Part shown: positions 17,114 to 26,752 of the stretch, in pieces
Position numbering within the stretch: position 1 is the first letter of the stretch
How the letters are laid out: the number at the start of each line of letters is the position of its first letter
NCBI RefSeq assembly: GCF_016756775.1
Contig: NZ_JAERMU010000010.1
Span: 62,001 to 126,000 of the forward strand
Direction of reading: 5' to 3'
DNA from: Dryocola clanedunensis subsp. sulfonylureivorans
Lineage (GTDB): Bacteria > Pseudomonadota > Gammaproteobacteria > Enterobacterales > Enterobacteriaceae
Length of the DNA: 64,000 nucleotides
Translations under genes and position numbers: made by a program
The notes under the pieces: generated by a model
The model's database searches: none
The model's input: only the letters and a program-made list of their open reading frames with translations
Told to the model about the DNA's origin: nothing

Positions 17114-17926
17114 TTAACGCTTCAGCGCTTCGCTCAGTTCTTCACGCATACTCGCCAGCATGGCTTTGACGACGCGTGGGTTACCCGCAACGATGTTACC
17201 CGTCAGCAGGTGGTTGTGGCCACCGGTGAAATCGCACACCAGGCTGCCGGATTCACGAGCAATCAGTTCACCCGCGGCAAAATCCCACGGCTTCAGGCCA
17301 ATTTCAAAGTAACCATCAACGCGACCTGCGGCAACGTAGGCCAGGTCAAGTGCTGCGGAACCGGTGCGGCGGAAGTCTGCACACTGGGTGAACAGTTTGC
17401 CGAGGATATTCATATAAGGCGTTGCGTGCTGTTTGGCTTTGAACGGGAAACCGGTCGCCAGAATAGTGCCGTCCAGGTCGCGAGCCGTGCTGCCGCGCAG
17501 ACGATAACCGTTCAGCTGTGCGCCCTGACCGCGAACGGCAGAGAACAGCTCATTGCGCATTGGGTCATATACCACAGCAACTTCGGTGCGGCCTTTGACA
17601 CGAACGGCAATGGAGACCGCGAAGTGCGGCAGACGTTTAATGAAGTTGGTGGTGCCATCCAGAGGATCGATAACCCATTGTACATCCGGCTCGCTACCCG
17701 CTAATTCGCCGGATTCTTCGGCGATAATGGTGTGGTTCGGGTAGGATTTACGGATGATTTCGATGATCAGACGCTCGGCGTCACGATCGACGTTAGTCAC
17801 GAAATCGTTGCTACCCTTTTGGCTCGCTTCAACAGCGTCCGGGGTTTCGTAGTTTTTGGTAATTAAATTACCGGCCTTGCGCGCAGCGCGCACGGCGATG
17901 TTGAGCAGCGGGTGCAATGATCCCAT
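17114..17926 (-). CDS. suhB: Inositol-1-monophosphatase / rRNA transcription antitermination factor (SuhB)
   Basis: Magnesium-dependent inositol monophosphatase; in E. coli it also joins the Nus-factor complex on rRNA operons. The family motifs are present: EESGE (about 70), IDPLDGTTNF (about 86) and the C-terminal PWDFAAGELIARESG. The ATG at 17926 gives 270 residues (MGSLHPLLNI) with GAGAGAG seven bases upstream. The E. coli protein begins MHPMLNI and has 267 residues; an in-frame TTG at 17917 would give exactly that form. I keep the ATG but flag the choice. It is divergent from trmJ as in E. coli. Confidence 0.95.
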   Translation of the reverse strand: MGSLHPLLNIAVRAARKAGNLITKNYETPDAVEASQKGSNDFVTNVDRDAERLIIEIIRKSYPNHTIIAEESGELAGSEPDVQWVIDPLDGTTNFIKRLPHFAVSIAVRVKGRTEVAVVYDPMRNELFSAVRGQGAQLNGYRLRGSTARDLDGTILATGFPFKAKQHATPYMNILGKLFTQCADFRRTGSAALDLAYVAAGRVDGYFEIGLKPWDFAAGELIARESGSLVCDFTGGHNHLLTGNIVAGNPRVVKAMLASMREELSEALKR

Positions 17927-18048
17927 CGGTATCTCTCTCACTGGATGTTAAAGAACGGAAAACGGGGCGGAGTATAGCAGAGCGTTCGGATTATGTCCCA
18001 GGCTTATGATAAGATATTGCGATATTCTTCCTGGACTATGAATTGAGC

Positions 18049-18780
18049 ATGCTGGATAACGTACGTATTGTGCTGGTTGAAACTTCCCACACCGGCAACA
18101 TGGGCTCCGTCGCCCGTGCTATGAAAACGATGGGTCTGACTAATCTCTGGCTGGTGAATCCGCTGGTGAAACCTGACTCTCAGGCTATCGCCCTGGCGGC
18201 GGGTGCCAGCGATGTGATTGGCGATGCCAAAATCGTCGACACCCTGGACGAAGCGCTGGCCGGTTGTAGCCTCGTGGTGGGGACTAGCGCGCGTTCCCGC
18301 ACGTTACCGTGGCCCATGCTTAATCCCCGTGAATGTGGCCTGCAAAGCATCACCGAGGCGAAAGATGCCCCGGTTGCCATCGTGTTTGGCCGCGAACGTG
18401 TTGGCTTAACCAACGATGAGCTGCAAAAGTGTCATTATCATGTCGCGATCCAGGCTAATCCTGAATACAGCTCTCTGAACCTGGCGATGGCGGTGCAGAT
18501 CCTCGCTTATGAAGTGCGCATTGCCTGGCTGGATTCTCAGGAAAAAGACGAACCTGAAGCCGAAGTTGTCGAGTACCCGCTGGTGGATGATCTGGAGCGT
18601 TTTTACGGTCATCTTGAGCAGGTCATGCAAAATACCGGCTTTATTAAGCCAAACCATCCGGGGCAGGTGATGAGCCGACTTCGTCGCATGTTTACCCGTG
18701 CCCGCCCGGAAAGTCAGGAACTTAACATCCTGCGCGGCATGCTTTCCTCTATCGAAAGCGACAAAAAATTGAGCAAATAA
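18049..18780 (+). CDS. trmJ: tRNA (cytidine/uridine-32-2'-O)-methyltransferase TrmJ
   Basis: SPOUT-class enzyme that 2'-O-methylates position 32 in the anticodon loop of several tRNAs with S-adenosylmethionine. The 243-residue product matches E. coli Trm[20 protein letters not shown] at the N-terminus, [12 protein letters not shown], and the knotted SAM site [13 protein letters not shown] with [17 protein letters not shown] 18049 gives [11 protein letters not shown], aligned with the E. coli start; a TTG six bases upstream is less likely. The stop codon touches the first IscR operator of the downstream isc operon. Confidence 0.95.
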   Translation: MLDNVRIVLVETSHTGNMGSVARAMKTMGLTNLWLVNPLVKPDSQAIALAAGASDVIGDAKIVDTLDEALAGCSLVVGTSARSRTLPWPMLNPRECGLQSITEAKDAPVAIVFGRERVGLTNDELQKCHYHVAIQANPEYSSLNLAMAVQILAYEVRIAWLDSQEKDEPEAEVVEYPLVDDLERFYGHLEQVMQNTGFIKPNHPGQVMSRLRRMFTRARPESQELNILRGMLSSIESDKKLSK

Positions 18781-18804
18781 TACTTGAGTAAATTAGTAGG
18801 TTAA
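18780..18804. promoter_or_regulatory. IscR type 1 operator (distal)
   Basis: A 25-base inverted repeat that fits the published IscR type 1 consensus at about 21 of 25 positions. Its first base is the last base of the trmJ stop codon, and it abuts the second site. Confidence 0.6.
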
Positions 18805-18829
18805 ATAGTTGACCAATTTACTCGGGAAT
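18805..18829. promoter_or_regulatory. IscR type 1 operator overlapping the iscR -35
   Basis: It fits the type 1 consensus at about 22 of 25 positions. The -35 element TTGACC (18809-18814) lies inside it, so bound [2Fe-2S]-IscR should block RNA polymerase, as in E. coli autorepression. Confidence 0.75.
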
Positions 18830-18909
18830 GTCAGACTTGCGCCTGCTATGTGACAATCACATTTTTGAAAAACCCCCGGCTCGAGGGGCTATCTGAGGTT
18901 AAGTAAGAC

Positions 18910-19398
18910 ATGAGACTGACATCGAAAGGGCGCTATGCCGTGACCGCAATGCTGGACGTTGCTTTAAACTCCGAATCAGGTCCGGTGCCGTTGGCTGATA
19001 TTTCTGAGCGTCAGGGAATTTCGCTCTCCTATCTGGAGCAACTGTTCTCCCGTCTGCGTAAAAATGGCCTCGTTGCCAGCGTACGTGGTCCAGGCGGCGG
19101 TTATCTGTTAGGGAAAGATGCAGGCAGCATCGCGGTAGGTGAAGTCATCAGTGCAGTAGACGAATCTGTTGATGCCACCCGTTGTCAGGGTAAAGGCGGA
19201 TGCCAGGGCGGCGATAAATGCCTGACCCACGCGCTGTGGCGCGACCTGAGCGATCGTCTGACCGGTTTCCTGAACAACATTACCTTAGGTGAACTGGTGA
19301 ATAACCAGGAAGTTCTGGATGTATCTGACCGTCAGCAGAACGAAAACCATCGTAGTTCACGTTCTCAGGACGCAATTGACGTCAAACTGCGCGCATAA
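18910..19398 (+). CDS. iscR: Fe-S cluster assembly regulator IscR
   Basis: Rrf2-family regulator of the isc operon and of other iron-sulfur and anaerobic genes; 162 residues as in E. coli. The N-terminal winged helix includes [17 protein letters not shown]. Cluster ligands are Cys92, Cys98, Cys104 and His107, all present in [20 protein letters not shown] 18910 ([11 protein letters not shown]) is the conserved start. It is first in the isc operon and is probably autorepressed through the operators at 18780-18829. Confidence 0.98.
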   Translation: MRLTSKGRYAVTAMLDVALNSESGPVPLADISERQGISLSYLEQLFSRLRKNGLVASVRGPGGGYLLGKDAGSIAVGEVISAVDESVDATRCQGKGGCQGGDKCLTHALWRDLSDRLTGFLNNITLGELVNNQEVLDVSDRQQNENHRSSRSQDAIDVKLRA

Positions 19399-19417
19399 GC
19401 AGAAAGCAAAGAATTTT

Positions 19418-19483
19418 AGAATCAGGTCAGGGGTGTTTATCCACCCCTTCTAAAAATGGCTATACCCTTTTAAGCCTGATTCT
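19418..19483 (+). ncRNA. Nested stem-loop element between iscR and iscS
   Basis: A 9-bp outer stem (19418-19426, AGAATCAGG, with 19475-19483) encloses a 7-bp inner stem (AGGGGTG, 19429-19435, with 19442-19448) in the 118-base iscR-iscS gap. In E. coli the RyhB small RNA triggers decay of the iscSUA part while structure in this gap preserves iscR; the same role is inferred here. No RyhB gene is in the window. Confidence 0.55.
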
Positions 19484-19516
19484 TCGTATTGAAGTGATGT
19501 ACGGAGCTTAAGAGCA

Positions 19517-20731
19517 ATGAAATTACCGATTTATCTGGATTACTCCGCAACCACGCCTGTCGATCCACGTGTTGCGCAGAAGATGATGCAGTTTTTGACG
19601 ATGGACGGAACCTTCGGTAACCCGGCTTCTCGCTCCCACCGTTTTGGGTGGCAGGCAGAAGAAGCGGTTGATATCGCTCGTAACCAAATCGCAGACCTGG
19701 TGGGGGCAGATCCACGTGAGATCGTCTTTACCTCAGGTGCAACGGAATCTGATAACCTGGCTATCAAAGGTGCCGCTAACTTCTATCAGAAGAAAGGCAA
19801 GCACATCATCACCGTTAAAACCGAACATAAAGCCGTCCTTGATACCTGCCGCCAGCTTGAGCGCGAAGGTTTCGAGGTAACTTACCTTGCGCCACAGAGC
19901 AACGGCATCGTTGACCTGAAGGCCCTGGAAGCGGCAATGCGTGACGACACTATTCTGGTGTCCATCATGCACGTAAATAACGAAATCGGCGTGGTGCAGG
20001 ATATCGCGACAATCGGCGAAATGTGCCGTGCGCGTGGCATTATCTTCCACGTAGATGCGACCCAGAGCGTGGGCAAACTGCCTATTAATCTTGGCGAGCT
20101 GAAAGTGGATTTGATGTCCTTCTCCGGGCACAAAATCTACGGTCCTAAAGGCATTGGCGCGCTGTATGTTCGCCGTAAGCCACGTATTCGTATTGAATCC
20201 CAGATCCACGGTGGCGGCCATGAGCGCGGTATGCGTTCAGGGACTTTGCCTGTTCACCAGATTGTCGGCATGGGTGAAGCTTACCGTATCGCGAAAGAAG
20301 AGATGGAGTCAGAGATGGCCCGTCTGCGCACGCTTCGTAACCGTTTGTGGAACGGCGTGAAAGATATGGAAGAAGTTTACCTGAACGGCGACCTGGAGCA
20401 GGGCGCACCGAACATCCTTAACGTGAGCTTCAACTACGTAGAAGGTGAGTCTCTGATCATGGCGCTGAAAGACCTCGCGGTTTCTTCAGGTTCCGCCTGT
20501 ACCTCCGCAAGCCTTGAGCCGTCTTACGTGCTGCGTGCGCTGGGTATGAGTGACGAGCTTGCTCACAGCTCCATTCGTTTCTCTTTGGGCCGTTTCACCA
20601 CCGAAGAAGAGATCGACTACACCATCGAGCTGGTACGTAAATCCATTGGCCGTCTGCGCGACCTTTCTCCGCTGTGGGAAATGTTTAAGCAGGGCGTGGA
20701 TATCAATTCCATCGAATGGGCTCACCACTAA
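19517..20731 (+). CDS. iscS: Cysteine desulfurase IscS
   Basis: PLP enzyme that removes sulfur from cysteine and delivers it as persulfide to IscU, TusA, ThiI and others. The 404-residue product has the E. coli length. The PLP lysine lies in [12 protein letters not shown] (Lys206), and the persulfide-carrying cysteine in [13 protein letters not shown] (Cys328). The C-terminal tail that docks IscU is complete ([10 protein letters not shown]). ATG 19517 ([13 protein letters not shown]) has GGAG upstream. It is in the isc operon directly before iscU. Confidence 0.98.
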   Translation: MKLPIYLDYSATTPVDPRVAQKMMQFLTMDGTFGNPASRSHRFGWQAEEAVDIARNQIADLVGADPREIVFTSGATESDNLAIKGAANFYQKKGKHIITVKTEHKAVLDTCRQLEREGFEVTYLAPQSNGIVDLKALEAAMRDDTILVSIMHVNNEIGVVQDIATIGEMCRARGIIFHVDATQSVGKLPINLGELKVDLMSFSGHKIYGPKGIGALYVRRKPRIRIESQIHGGGHERGMRSGTLPVHQIVGMGEAYRIAKEEMESEMARLRTLRNRLWNGVKDMEEVYLNGDLEQGAPNILNVSFNYVEGESLIMALKDLAVSSGSACTSASLEPSYVLRALGMSDELAHSSIRFSLGRFTTEEEIDYTIELVRKSIGRLRDLSPLWEMFKQGVDINSIEWAHH

Positions 20732-20761
20732 TTAGTCGTCAGGATTCTGGAGAAGTAAAAA

Positions 20762-21148
20762 ATGGCTTACAGCGAAAAAGTAATTGATCACTATGAGAAT
20801 CCACGCAACGTGGGCTCTTTTGATAACAGCGACGACAGCGTAGGTTCCGGCATGGTGGGTGCACCAGCCTGTGGCGACGTGATGAAGTTGCAGATCAAAG
20901 TTAACAATGAAGGTATTATTGAAGACGCCCGTTTCAAAACCTATGGTTGCGGCTCGGCGATTGCTTCCAGCTCCCTCGTGACCGAGTGGGTCAAAGGTAA
21001 ATCCCTGGACGAAGCGCAGGCGATCAAAAACACCGATATCGCAGACGAACTCGAGCTGCCGCCGGTGAAAATTCACTGCTCAATCCTTGCAGAAGACGCT
21101 ATCAAAGCGGCTATCGCGGATTACAAAAGCAAGCGTGAAGCGAAATAA
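20762..21148 (+). CDS. iscU: Iron-sulfur cluster scaffold IscU
   Basis: Scaffold on which [2Fe-2S] and [4Fe-4S] clusters are built before transfer by HscA/HscB. All 128 residues match E. coli closely. Cluster ligands are in APACGDVMK (Cys37), TYGCGSA (Cys63) and KIHCSIL (His105, Cys106). The LPPVK motif recognised by HscA lies just before the last pair. ATG 20762 has GGAGAAG upstream. Confidence 0.98.
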   Translation: MAYSEKVIDHYENPRNVGSFDNSDDSVGSGMVGAPACGDVMKLQIKVNNEGIIEDARFKTYGCGSAIASSSLVTEWVKGKSLDEAQAIKNTDIADELELPPVKIHCSILAEDAIKAAIADYKSKREAK

Positions 21149-21172
21149 TCATTGTTGAATTGAGGTTGTTGT

Positions 21173-21496
21173 ATGTCGATTACCCTTAGCGACAGTGCTG
21201 CCGCTCGTGTGAATGCTTTTCTTGCCAACCGCGGTAAAGGGTTTGGCCTGCGTTTAGGCGTGCGCACATCTGGCTGTTCTGGTATGGCTTATGTTCTTGA
21301 ATTTGTCGACGAACCTATGGTGGATGACACCGTATTCGAAGACAAAGGCGTGAAAGTGGTCGTCGATGGTAAAAGCCTGCAATTTTTGGACGGCACCGTG
21401 CTCGACTTCGTCAAAGAAGGTCTGAACGAAGGGTTTAAGTTTACTAACCCGAACGTTAAAGATGAGTGCGGCTGCGGCGAAAGCTTCCACGTCTGA
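21173..21496 (+). CDS. iscA: Iron-sulfur cluster assembly protein IscA
   Basis: A-type carrier that binds iron or a cluster and helps deliver [4Fe-4S] clusters. The 107-residue product has the three conserved cysteines in [10 protein letters not shown] (Cys35) and DECGCGESF (Cys99, Cys101). It follows iscU by 24 bases and is followed by a strong hairpin before hscB. Confidence 0.97.
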   Translation: MSITLSDSAAARVNAFLANRGKGFGLRLGVRTSGCSGMAYVLEFVDEPMVDDTVFEDKGVKVVVDGKSLQFLDGTVLDFVKEGLNEGFKFTNPNVKDECGCGESFHV

Positions 21497-21503
21497 TTTC
21501 AGC

Positions 21504-21529
21504 TCATCCCCCACCCCGGTGGGGGATGA
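21504..21529 (+). other. Strong intercistronic hairpin between iscA and hscB
   Basis: A 10-bp stem (TCATCCCCCA paired with TGGGGGATGA) with a 6-base loop, 8 bases after iscA. There is no T-run, so it is more likely an RNA processing or stability element than a terminator. It may lower hscB expression relative to iscSUA. Confidence 0.55.
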
Positions 21530-21558
21530 CGCTTTACCACGTTAACCCCGAGTCTGTT

Positions 21559-22074
21559 ATGGATTACTTTACCCTCTTTGGGTTACCGGCAGGATACACC
21601 GTCGATCGCGAGCTGCTGGCTACCCGTTACCAGGAGCTGCAACGCCAGTTCCACCCGGATAAATACGCCAGCCGCCCCCAGGCGGAACAGCTGTTGGCGG
21701 TGCAACAATCTGCCACCATCAATCAGGCATGGCTTACGCTACGTCACCCGCTGCTACGCGCCGAGTACATCCTCTCCCTCAACGGTTTTGACCTTGCTAA
21801 CGAGCAGCATACCGTGCGCGATACCGCGTTTCTGATGGAGCAGCTCGAACTGCGCGAAGAGCTCGATAATATCGAGCAGGCGAAAGATAGCGATCGCCTT
21901 GCGTCCTTTGCAACGAATGTGAACGGCATGGTGAAAACCCGCAGCGAACAAATGGAGCAGCAGCTGGCTGCCCAGGACTGGACGCAGGCGGCGGATACCG
22001 TGCGTAAACTCCGTTTTCTCGATAAACTGCGCAGCCAAATAGAACAACTCGAAGAAAAGCTGCTCGATTTTTAA
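21559..22074 (+). CDS. hscB: Fe-S assembly co-chaperone HscB
   Basis: J-domain partner that brings IscU to HscA and stimulates its ATPase. The 171 residues equal the E. coli length. The N-terminal J domain has the HPDK motif (FHPDKYA, about 32-35), and the C-terminal part forms the three-helix IscU-binding bundle. ATG 21559 ([10 protein letters not shown]) is the conserved start; the frame is open further upstream but overlaps iscA and the hairpin. Confidence 0.97.
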   Translation: MDYFTLFGLPAGYTVDRELLATRYQELQRQFHPDKYASRPQAEQLLAVQQSATINQAWLTLRHPLLRAEYILSLNGFDLANEQHTVRDTAFLMEQLELREELDNIEQAKDSDRLASFATNVNGMVKTRSEQMEQQLAAQDWTQAADTVRKLRFLDKLRSQIEQLEEKLLDF

Positions 22075-22086
22075 CTGGAAGCTAAA

Positions 22087-23937
22087 ATGGCGTTATTACA
22101 AATCAGTGAGCCCGGCCTGAGCGCCGCACCGCACCAGCGCAAGCTGGCGGCGGGCATCGACTTGGGTACCACCAATTCCCTGGTGGCCACCGTGCGCAGT
22201 GGTCAGGCCGAAACGCTGGCAGACCACGAAGGGCGCCATCTGTTACCTTCAGTCGTACACTATCAGCAAGACGGCCTGAACGTAGGCTGGGACGCGCGTG
22301 CCCAGGCGGCAGCGGACCCGGCTAACACCATCAGTTCGGTTAAGCGTCTGATGGGACGTTCGCTGAGCGATATCCAGGCACGTTACCCGCATCTCCCCTA
22401 CAAACTGCAAGCCAGCGAAAACGGTCTGCCGATGATCGCCACGCCTGCGGGGTTGTTAAACCCAATTCGTATCTCCGCCGACATTCTAAAGGCGCTTTCC
22501 CTGCGTGCGACCGAAGCGCTGGAAGGTGAACTGGATGGTGTAGTGATCACCGTTCCTGCTTACTTCGATGACGCACAGCGTCAGGGCACCAAAGACGCCG
22601 CGCGTCTGGCTGGCCTGCACGTCTTACGCCTGCTGAATGAACCCACGGCGGCAGCGATTGCCTATGGCCTGGATTCCGGTAAAGAAGGTGTTATCGCCGT
22701 CTACGATTTGGGCGGCGGTACATTTGATATCTCGATTCTGCGCCTGAGCCGCGGCGTGTTTGAAGTGCTGGCGACCGGCGGTGATTCCGCGCTGGGCGGC
22801 GACGACTTCGACCATCTGCTGGCGGACTGGCTGCGTGAGCAGGCTGGCGTTGCCGACCGCAGCGACGATCGCGTACAGCGTCAGTTACTGGATGCCGCTA
22901 TTGCCGCCAAAATTGCCCTGAGCGATGCGGAAAGCGCAGCCGTTGAAGTTGCCGGCTGGAAAGGCTCGGTGACGCGAGAAGAGTTCAATGAGCTGATTGC
23001 CTCCCTGGTTAAACGCACATTGCTGGCCTGCCGCCGGGCGCTGAAAGACGCCGCAGTGGAAGCCGGGGAAGTGCTGGAAGTGGTAATGGTTGGCGGTTCA
23101 ACCCGCGTACCGCTGGTGCGTGAGCGAGTGGGGGAGTTCTTTGGCCGTACGCCGCTGACCTCCATTGACCCGGATAAAGTTGTCGCCATTGGCGCAGCTA
23201 TCCAGGCGGATATTCTGGTCGGCAACAAGCCGGACAGCGAAATGCTGCTGCTGGACGTCATACCGCTGTCGCTCGGCCTGGAAACGATGGGCGGGCTGGT
23301 TGAAAAAGTGATCCCGCGTAATACCACGATTCCGGTGGCGCGCGCGCAGGACTTCACGACCTTCAAAGACGGCCAGACCGCAATGTCGATTCAGGTTTTA
23401 CAGGGTGAGCGTGAACTGGTGCAGGACTGCCGTTCTCTGGCTCGCTTTACGCTACGTGGCATCCCGGCGATGCCTGCGGGCGGCGCACATATCCGCGTAA
23501 CCTTCCAGGTGGATGCGGACGGCCTGCTGAGCGTAACGGCGATGGAGAAATCCACCGGCGTGGAAGCCTCTATTCAGGTGAAACCGTCCTACGGTCTCAG
23601 CGACGGTGAAATCGCCTCGATGATTCAGGACTCCATGAGTTTTGCCGAGCATGACGTGAAAGCGCGCATGCTCGCGGAGCAAAAAGTCGACGCGGCCCGC
23701 GTGCTGGAAAGCCTGCAGGGTGCGTTAGCTACAGATGCCGCGCTGTTAAGCGCCGCAGAGCGCTCGGAAATCGACGCCACGATGGTTGTGCTTAGCGCCG
23801 CCGCCGCAGGTGACGACACCGATGCTATCGAACAAGCCATTAAAAACGTAGACAAACAAACCCAGGATTTCGCCGCTCGCCGCATGGATCAATCGATCCG
23901 TAAAGCGCTGAAAGGCCACTCCGTGGACGAGGTTTAA
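22087..23937 (+). CDS. hscA: Fe-S assembly Hsp70 chaperone HscA
   Basis: Specialised Hsp70 that uses ATP to release clusters from IscU. The 616-residue product has the nucleotide-binding motifs [12 protein letters not shown] (near residue 23), [13 protein letters not shown] (about 207) and [13 protein letters not shown] (about 336), then the substrate-binding domain and helical lid. It follows hscB by 12 bases and precedes fdx by one base, a tightly packed operon. Confidence 0.98.
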   Translation: MALLQISEPGLSAAPHQRKLAAGIDLGTTNSLVATVRSGQAETLADHEGRHLLPSVVHYQQDGLNVGWDARAQAAADPANTISSVKRLMGRSLSDIQARYPHLPYKLQASENGLPMIATPAGLLNPIRISADILKALSLRATEALEGELDGVVITVPAYFDDAQRQGTKDAARLAGLHVLRLLNEPTAAAIAYGLDSGKEGVIAVYDLGGGTFDISILRLSRGVFEVLATGGDSALGGDDFDHLLADWLREQAGVADRSDDRVQRQLLDAAIAAKIALSDAESAAVEVAGWKGSVTREEFNELIASLVKRTLLACRRALKDAAVEAGEVLEVVMVGGSTRVPLVRERVGEFFGRTPLTSIDPDKVVAIGAAIQADILVGNKPDSEMLLLDVIPLSLGLETMGGLVEKVIPRNTTIPVARAQDFTTFKDGQTAMSIQVLQGERELVQDCRSLARFTLRGIPAMPAGGAHIRVTFQVDADGLLSVTAMEKSTGVEASIQVKPSYGLSDGEIASMIQDSMSFAEHDVKARMLAEQKVDAARVLESLQGALATDAALLSAAERSEIDATMVVLSAAAAGDDTDAIEQAIKNVDKQTQDFAARRMDQSIRKALKGHSVDEV

Positions 23938-23938
23938 C

Positions 23939-24274
23939 ATGCCAAAGATTGTTTTTCTGCCTCATCAGGACCTTTGTCCGGATGGCGCAGTTCTGGAAGC
24001 GAATGTCGGTGAGACCATTCTTGACGTGGCCCTGCGCAACGGTATCGAGATTGAACACGCCTGCGAGAAATCCTGTGCCTGCACCACCTGCCACTGCGTC
24101 GTGCGCGAAGGCTTCGACTCCCTTGCGGAAAGCACGGAAGATGAAGACGACATGCTCGATAAGGCATGGGGTCTGGAGCCGGAAAGCCGTCTGAGCTGCC
24201 AGGCTCGCGTCACTGACGAAGACCTGGTTGTTGAGATGCCGCGCTACACCATCAACCATGCGCGCGAGCACTAA
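23939..24274 (+). CDS. fdx: [2Fe-2S] ferredoxin (Fdx)
   Basis: Adrenodoxin-type ferredoxin that donates electrons during cluster assembly. The 111 residues include the cluster ligands in [10 protein letters not shown] (Cys42, Cys48, Cys51) and LSCQAR (Cys87). An acidic patch (ESTEDEDDM) probably binds IscS. It starts one base after the hscA stop, so translation is likely coupled. Confidence 0.97.
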   Translation: MPKIVFLPHQDLCPDGAVLEANVGETILDVALRNGIEIEHACEKSCACTTCHCVVREGFDSLAESTEDEDDMLDKAWGLEPESRLSCQARVTDEDLVVEMPRYTINHAREH

Positions 24275-24284
24275 CGGGGGCTTA

Positions 24285-24485
24285 ATGGGACTGAAATGGA
24301 CCGACAGCCGTGAAATCGGCGAAGCGCTGTATGACAGCCGCCCGGATCTCGATCCGAAAACGGTGCGCTTCACCGATCTTCATCAGTGGGTATGCGATCT
24401 GGAAGATTTCGACGACGATCCAAACGCATCCAATGAAAAAATTCTGGAAGCGATTCTGTTAGTCTGGTTAGATGAAGCAGAATAG
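24285..24485 (+). CDS. iscX: Fe-S assembly protein IscX
   Basis: Small acidic protein of 66 residues that binds IscS and iron and tunes cluster assembly. [15 protein letters not shown] and VWLDEAE at the ends match E. coli IscX. The ATG at 24285 lies 10 bases after fdx with GGGGG upstream. It is the last gene of the isc operon and is followed by a terminator. Confidence 0.96.
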   Translation: MGLKWTDSREIGEALYDSRPDLDPKTVRFTDLHQWVCDLEDFDDDPNASNEKILEAILLVWLDEAE

Positions 24486-24494
24486 TTGAAAAGG

Positions 24495-24517
24495 GGCTGC
24501 CTCAGGCAGCCTTTTTT
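24495..24517 (+). terminator. Rho-independent terminator of the isc operon
   Basis: GGCTGCC-TCA-GGCAGCC stem followed by six T residues, 10 bases after iscX. It lies just before the pepB ribosome site, so some read-through into pepB is possible. Confidence 0.85.
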
Positions 24518-24543
24518 ACATGTGCTGGATAAAGGAAAATAAA

Positions 24544-25830
24544 ATGACAGAAGCCATGAAAATTACGCTTTCCACCGCGCCTGCCGATGCGCGCTGGGGC
24601 GAAAAAGCCGCTTATAGTATTAATGACGAAGGCATTACCCTGCATTTGAACGGTAAAGACGACCTGGGACTGATTCAGCGCGCCGCGCGTAAAATCGACG
24701 GCCAGGGGCTGAAGCACGTTCAGCTGGCGGGCGAAGGCTGGGACGTAGAGAAAAGCTGGGCCTTCTGGCAGGGCTACCGCGCGCCAAAAGGCACTCGTAA
24801 AGTTGAGTGGGCGCAGCTGAATGACGCTGACCAGAAAGAGCTGGATAACCGTCTGAAAATCATCGACTGGGTTCGCAACACCATCAACGCACCGGCAGAA
24901 GAGCTGGGGCCTGAACAGCTGGCATCGCGCGCGGTCGATCTGCTGTGCGATGTAGCCTGCGATCGGGTTTCTTACCGCATCACGAAAGGCGAAGATCTGC
25001 GCGAGCAGAACTACATGGGTATCCACACCGTGGGCCGTGGCTCTGAGCGTCCGCCAGTTCTGCTGGCGCTGGATTACAACCCGACGGGTAATCCGGAAGC
25101 GCCGGTCTTCGCGGCTCTGGTCGGCAAAGGCATTACCTTTGACTCCGGCGGTTACAGCATGAAGCAAAGCGCGTTCATGGACTCCATGAAGTCTGATATG
25201 GGCGGCGCGGCTACTATCACGGGTGCACTGGCGTTTGCGATTACTCGCGGTCTGAACAAGCGCGTGAAGCTTTACCTGTGCTGCGCGGACAACATGGTCA
25301 GCGGCAACGCCTTTAAACTTGGCGACATCATCAAATACCGCAACGGTAAAACCGTTGAGGTGATGAACACCGATGCGGAAGGCCGTCTGGTACTGGCCGA
25401 TGGCCTGATTGACGCCAGCGCGCAAAAACCGGAGCTGATCATCGACTGTGCAACCTTAACGGGGGCGGCGAAAACCGCGCTGGGCAACGACTATCACGCG
25501 CTGTTCAGCTTCGATGACGGGCTGGTAAACAGTCTGATGGCGAGCGCCGAGCAGGAGAACGAACCGTTCTGGCGTCTGCCGCTGGCTGAGTTCCACCGCA
25601 ATCAGCTGCCGTCTAACTTTGCCGAGCTGAACAACACCTCCAACGCCTCTTTCCCGGCGGGTGCCAGCACCGCAGCAGGCTTCCTTTCCCACTTCGTGGA
25701 AAATTACCATCAGGGCTGGCTGCACGTGGACTGCTCTGCAACCTATCGCAAAGGTGCCGTTGAGCAATGGTCTGCGGGCGCAACCGGCCTGGGCGTGCGC
25801 GCCATTGCTAACCTGTTGACGAGTAAATAA
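24544..25830 (+). CDS. pepB: Peptidase B (leucyl aminopeptidase family)
   Basis: Cytoplasmic M17 metallo-aminopeptidase with broad specificity, involved in peptide turnover. The 428-residue product is about one residue longer than E. coli PepB. Metal and catalytic motifs are [14 protein letters not shown] and [14 protein letters not shown]; the C-terminus carries [16 protein letters not shown] 24544 has AAGGA upstream and gives [10 protein letters not shown] as in E. coli; the upstream in-frame ATG overlaps the isc terminator. Confidence 0.96.
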   Translation: MTEAMKITLSTAPADARWGEKAAYSINDEGITLHLNGKDDLGLIQRAARKIDGQGLKHVQLAGEGWDVEKSWAFWQGYRAPKGTRKVEWAQLNDADQKELDNRLKIIDWVRNTINAPAEELGPEQLASRAVDLLCDVACDRVSYRITKGEDLREQNYMGIHTVGRGSERPPVLLALDYNPTGNPEAPVFAALVGKGITFDSGGYSMKQSAFMDSMKSDMGGAATITGALAFAITRGLNKRVKLYLCCADNMVSGNAFKLGDIIKYRNGKTVEVMNTDAEGRLVLADGLIDASAQKPELIIDCATLTGAAKTALGNDYHALFSFDDGLVNSLMASAEQENEPFWRLPLAEFHRNQLPSNFAELNNTSNASFPAGASTAAGFLSHFVENYHQGWLHVDCSATYRKGAVEQWSAGATGLGVRAIANLLTSK

Positions 25831-25839
25831 CACCTTTTT

Positions 25840-25868
25840 GTAGGGCGGATAAGCTTGCGCCATCCGCC
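25840..25868. repeat. REP-type palindrome after pepB
   Basis: GTAGGGCGGATAAGC...GCCATCCGC palindrome. The outer pair is G-C where other copies have T-A or C-G variants. Confidence 0.65.
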
Positions 25869-25939
25869 GCTTTTTCAGATAAGTGGTGGAGGGCAATGCG
25901 CCTGTTCACCCTACAACTTATGCTTTTCCTGGAACCACA

Positions 25940-26716
25940 ATGTCAGAACCAAAAAACGAACTTGAAACCCTGCTGGAGCAGGCCGCAACTGAGCCTGCGC
26001 ACCGTCCGGCCTTCTTCCGTGTCCTGCTTGAATCTACCGTCTGGGTGCCGGGCGAAGCGGCCGAAGGCGAAGCCATAGATGCAGACAGCGCGGTTGAATT
26101 ACAGCACTGGGAAAAAGAAGACGGCACCTCCGTCATTCCTTTTTTCACCTCCGTAGAGGCGTTACAGCAGGCCATTAGCCACGAGCAGGCCTTTGTGGCG
26201 ATGCCTGTGCGCACCTTGTTTGAGATGACCATCGGCGAGACGCTGTTCCTGAACGCTAAGCTGCCGACCGGCAAAGAGTTCACTCCGCGTGAAATCAGCC
26301 ATCTGATTAGCAGCGAAGGCGATCCGCTCAGCCAGCAGGAAGTACTGGAGGGCGGTGCCTCACTGCTGCTTTCAGAAGTTGCCGAGCCGCCAGCGCAGAT
26401 GGTGGAGTCGCTGACTACCCTGTTCAAAAGCCTGAAAACCGTGAAGCGAGCTTTTCTGTGCTCCATTAAGGAGAGGGCCGACGAGCAGCCAAACCTGCTG
26501 ATTGGTATTGAGGCCGAGGGGGATGTTGAGGCGATCATCCGCCAGGCGGGAAGCGTGGCGACAGATACTTTACCCGGTGACGAGCCGGTAGATATTTGTC
26601 TGGTCGCCGAAGGGGAGAAGGGCATTAGCCACTTTATGATGGCCCATATCACCCCGTTCTACGAACGCCGCTGGGGCAGCTTCCTGCGCGACTTCAAAAC
26701 AAACCGTATTATCTGA
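25940..26716 (+). CDS. sseB: Enhanced serine sensitivity protein SseB
   Basis: The 258-residue protein equals E. coli SseB in length and is highly similar throughout, with TVWVPGEA, LQHWEKEDGTSVIPFFTS, MPVRTLFEMT and the C-terminal PFYERRWGSFLRDFK. It is a cytoplasmic SseB-domain protein. The name comes from altered serine sensitivity in E. coli; the biochemical role is unknown. ATG 25940 (MSEPKNELE) matches the E. coli start and follows GGAACC. It faces sseA across a shared terminator. Confidence 0.93.
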   Translation: MSEPKNELETLLEQAATEPAHRPAFFRVLLESTVWVPGEAAEGEAIDADSAVELQHWEKEDGTSVIPFFTSVEALQQAISHEQAFVAMPVRTLFEMTIGETLFLNAKLPTGKEFTPREISHLISSEGDPLSQQEVLEGGASLLLSEVAEPPAQMVESLTTLFKSLKTVKRAFLCSIKERADEQPNLLIGIEAEGDVEAIIRQAGSVATDTLPGDEPVDICLVAEGEKGISHFMMAHITPFYERRWGSFLRDFKTNRII

Positions 26717-26722
26717 CAAGTT

Positions 26723-26747
26723 GCCCCTCACTCTGTCAGTGAGGGGC
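26723..26747. terminator. Bidirectional terminator candidate between sseB and sseA
   Basis: A perfect 9-bp stem (GCCCCTCAC with GTGAGGGGC) and a 7-base loop, between convergent stop codons. The T-tracts on both sides are short. Confidence 0.55.
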
Positions 26748-26752
26748 GCTGT

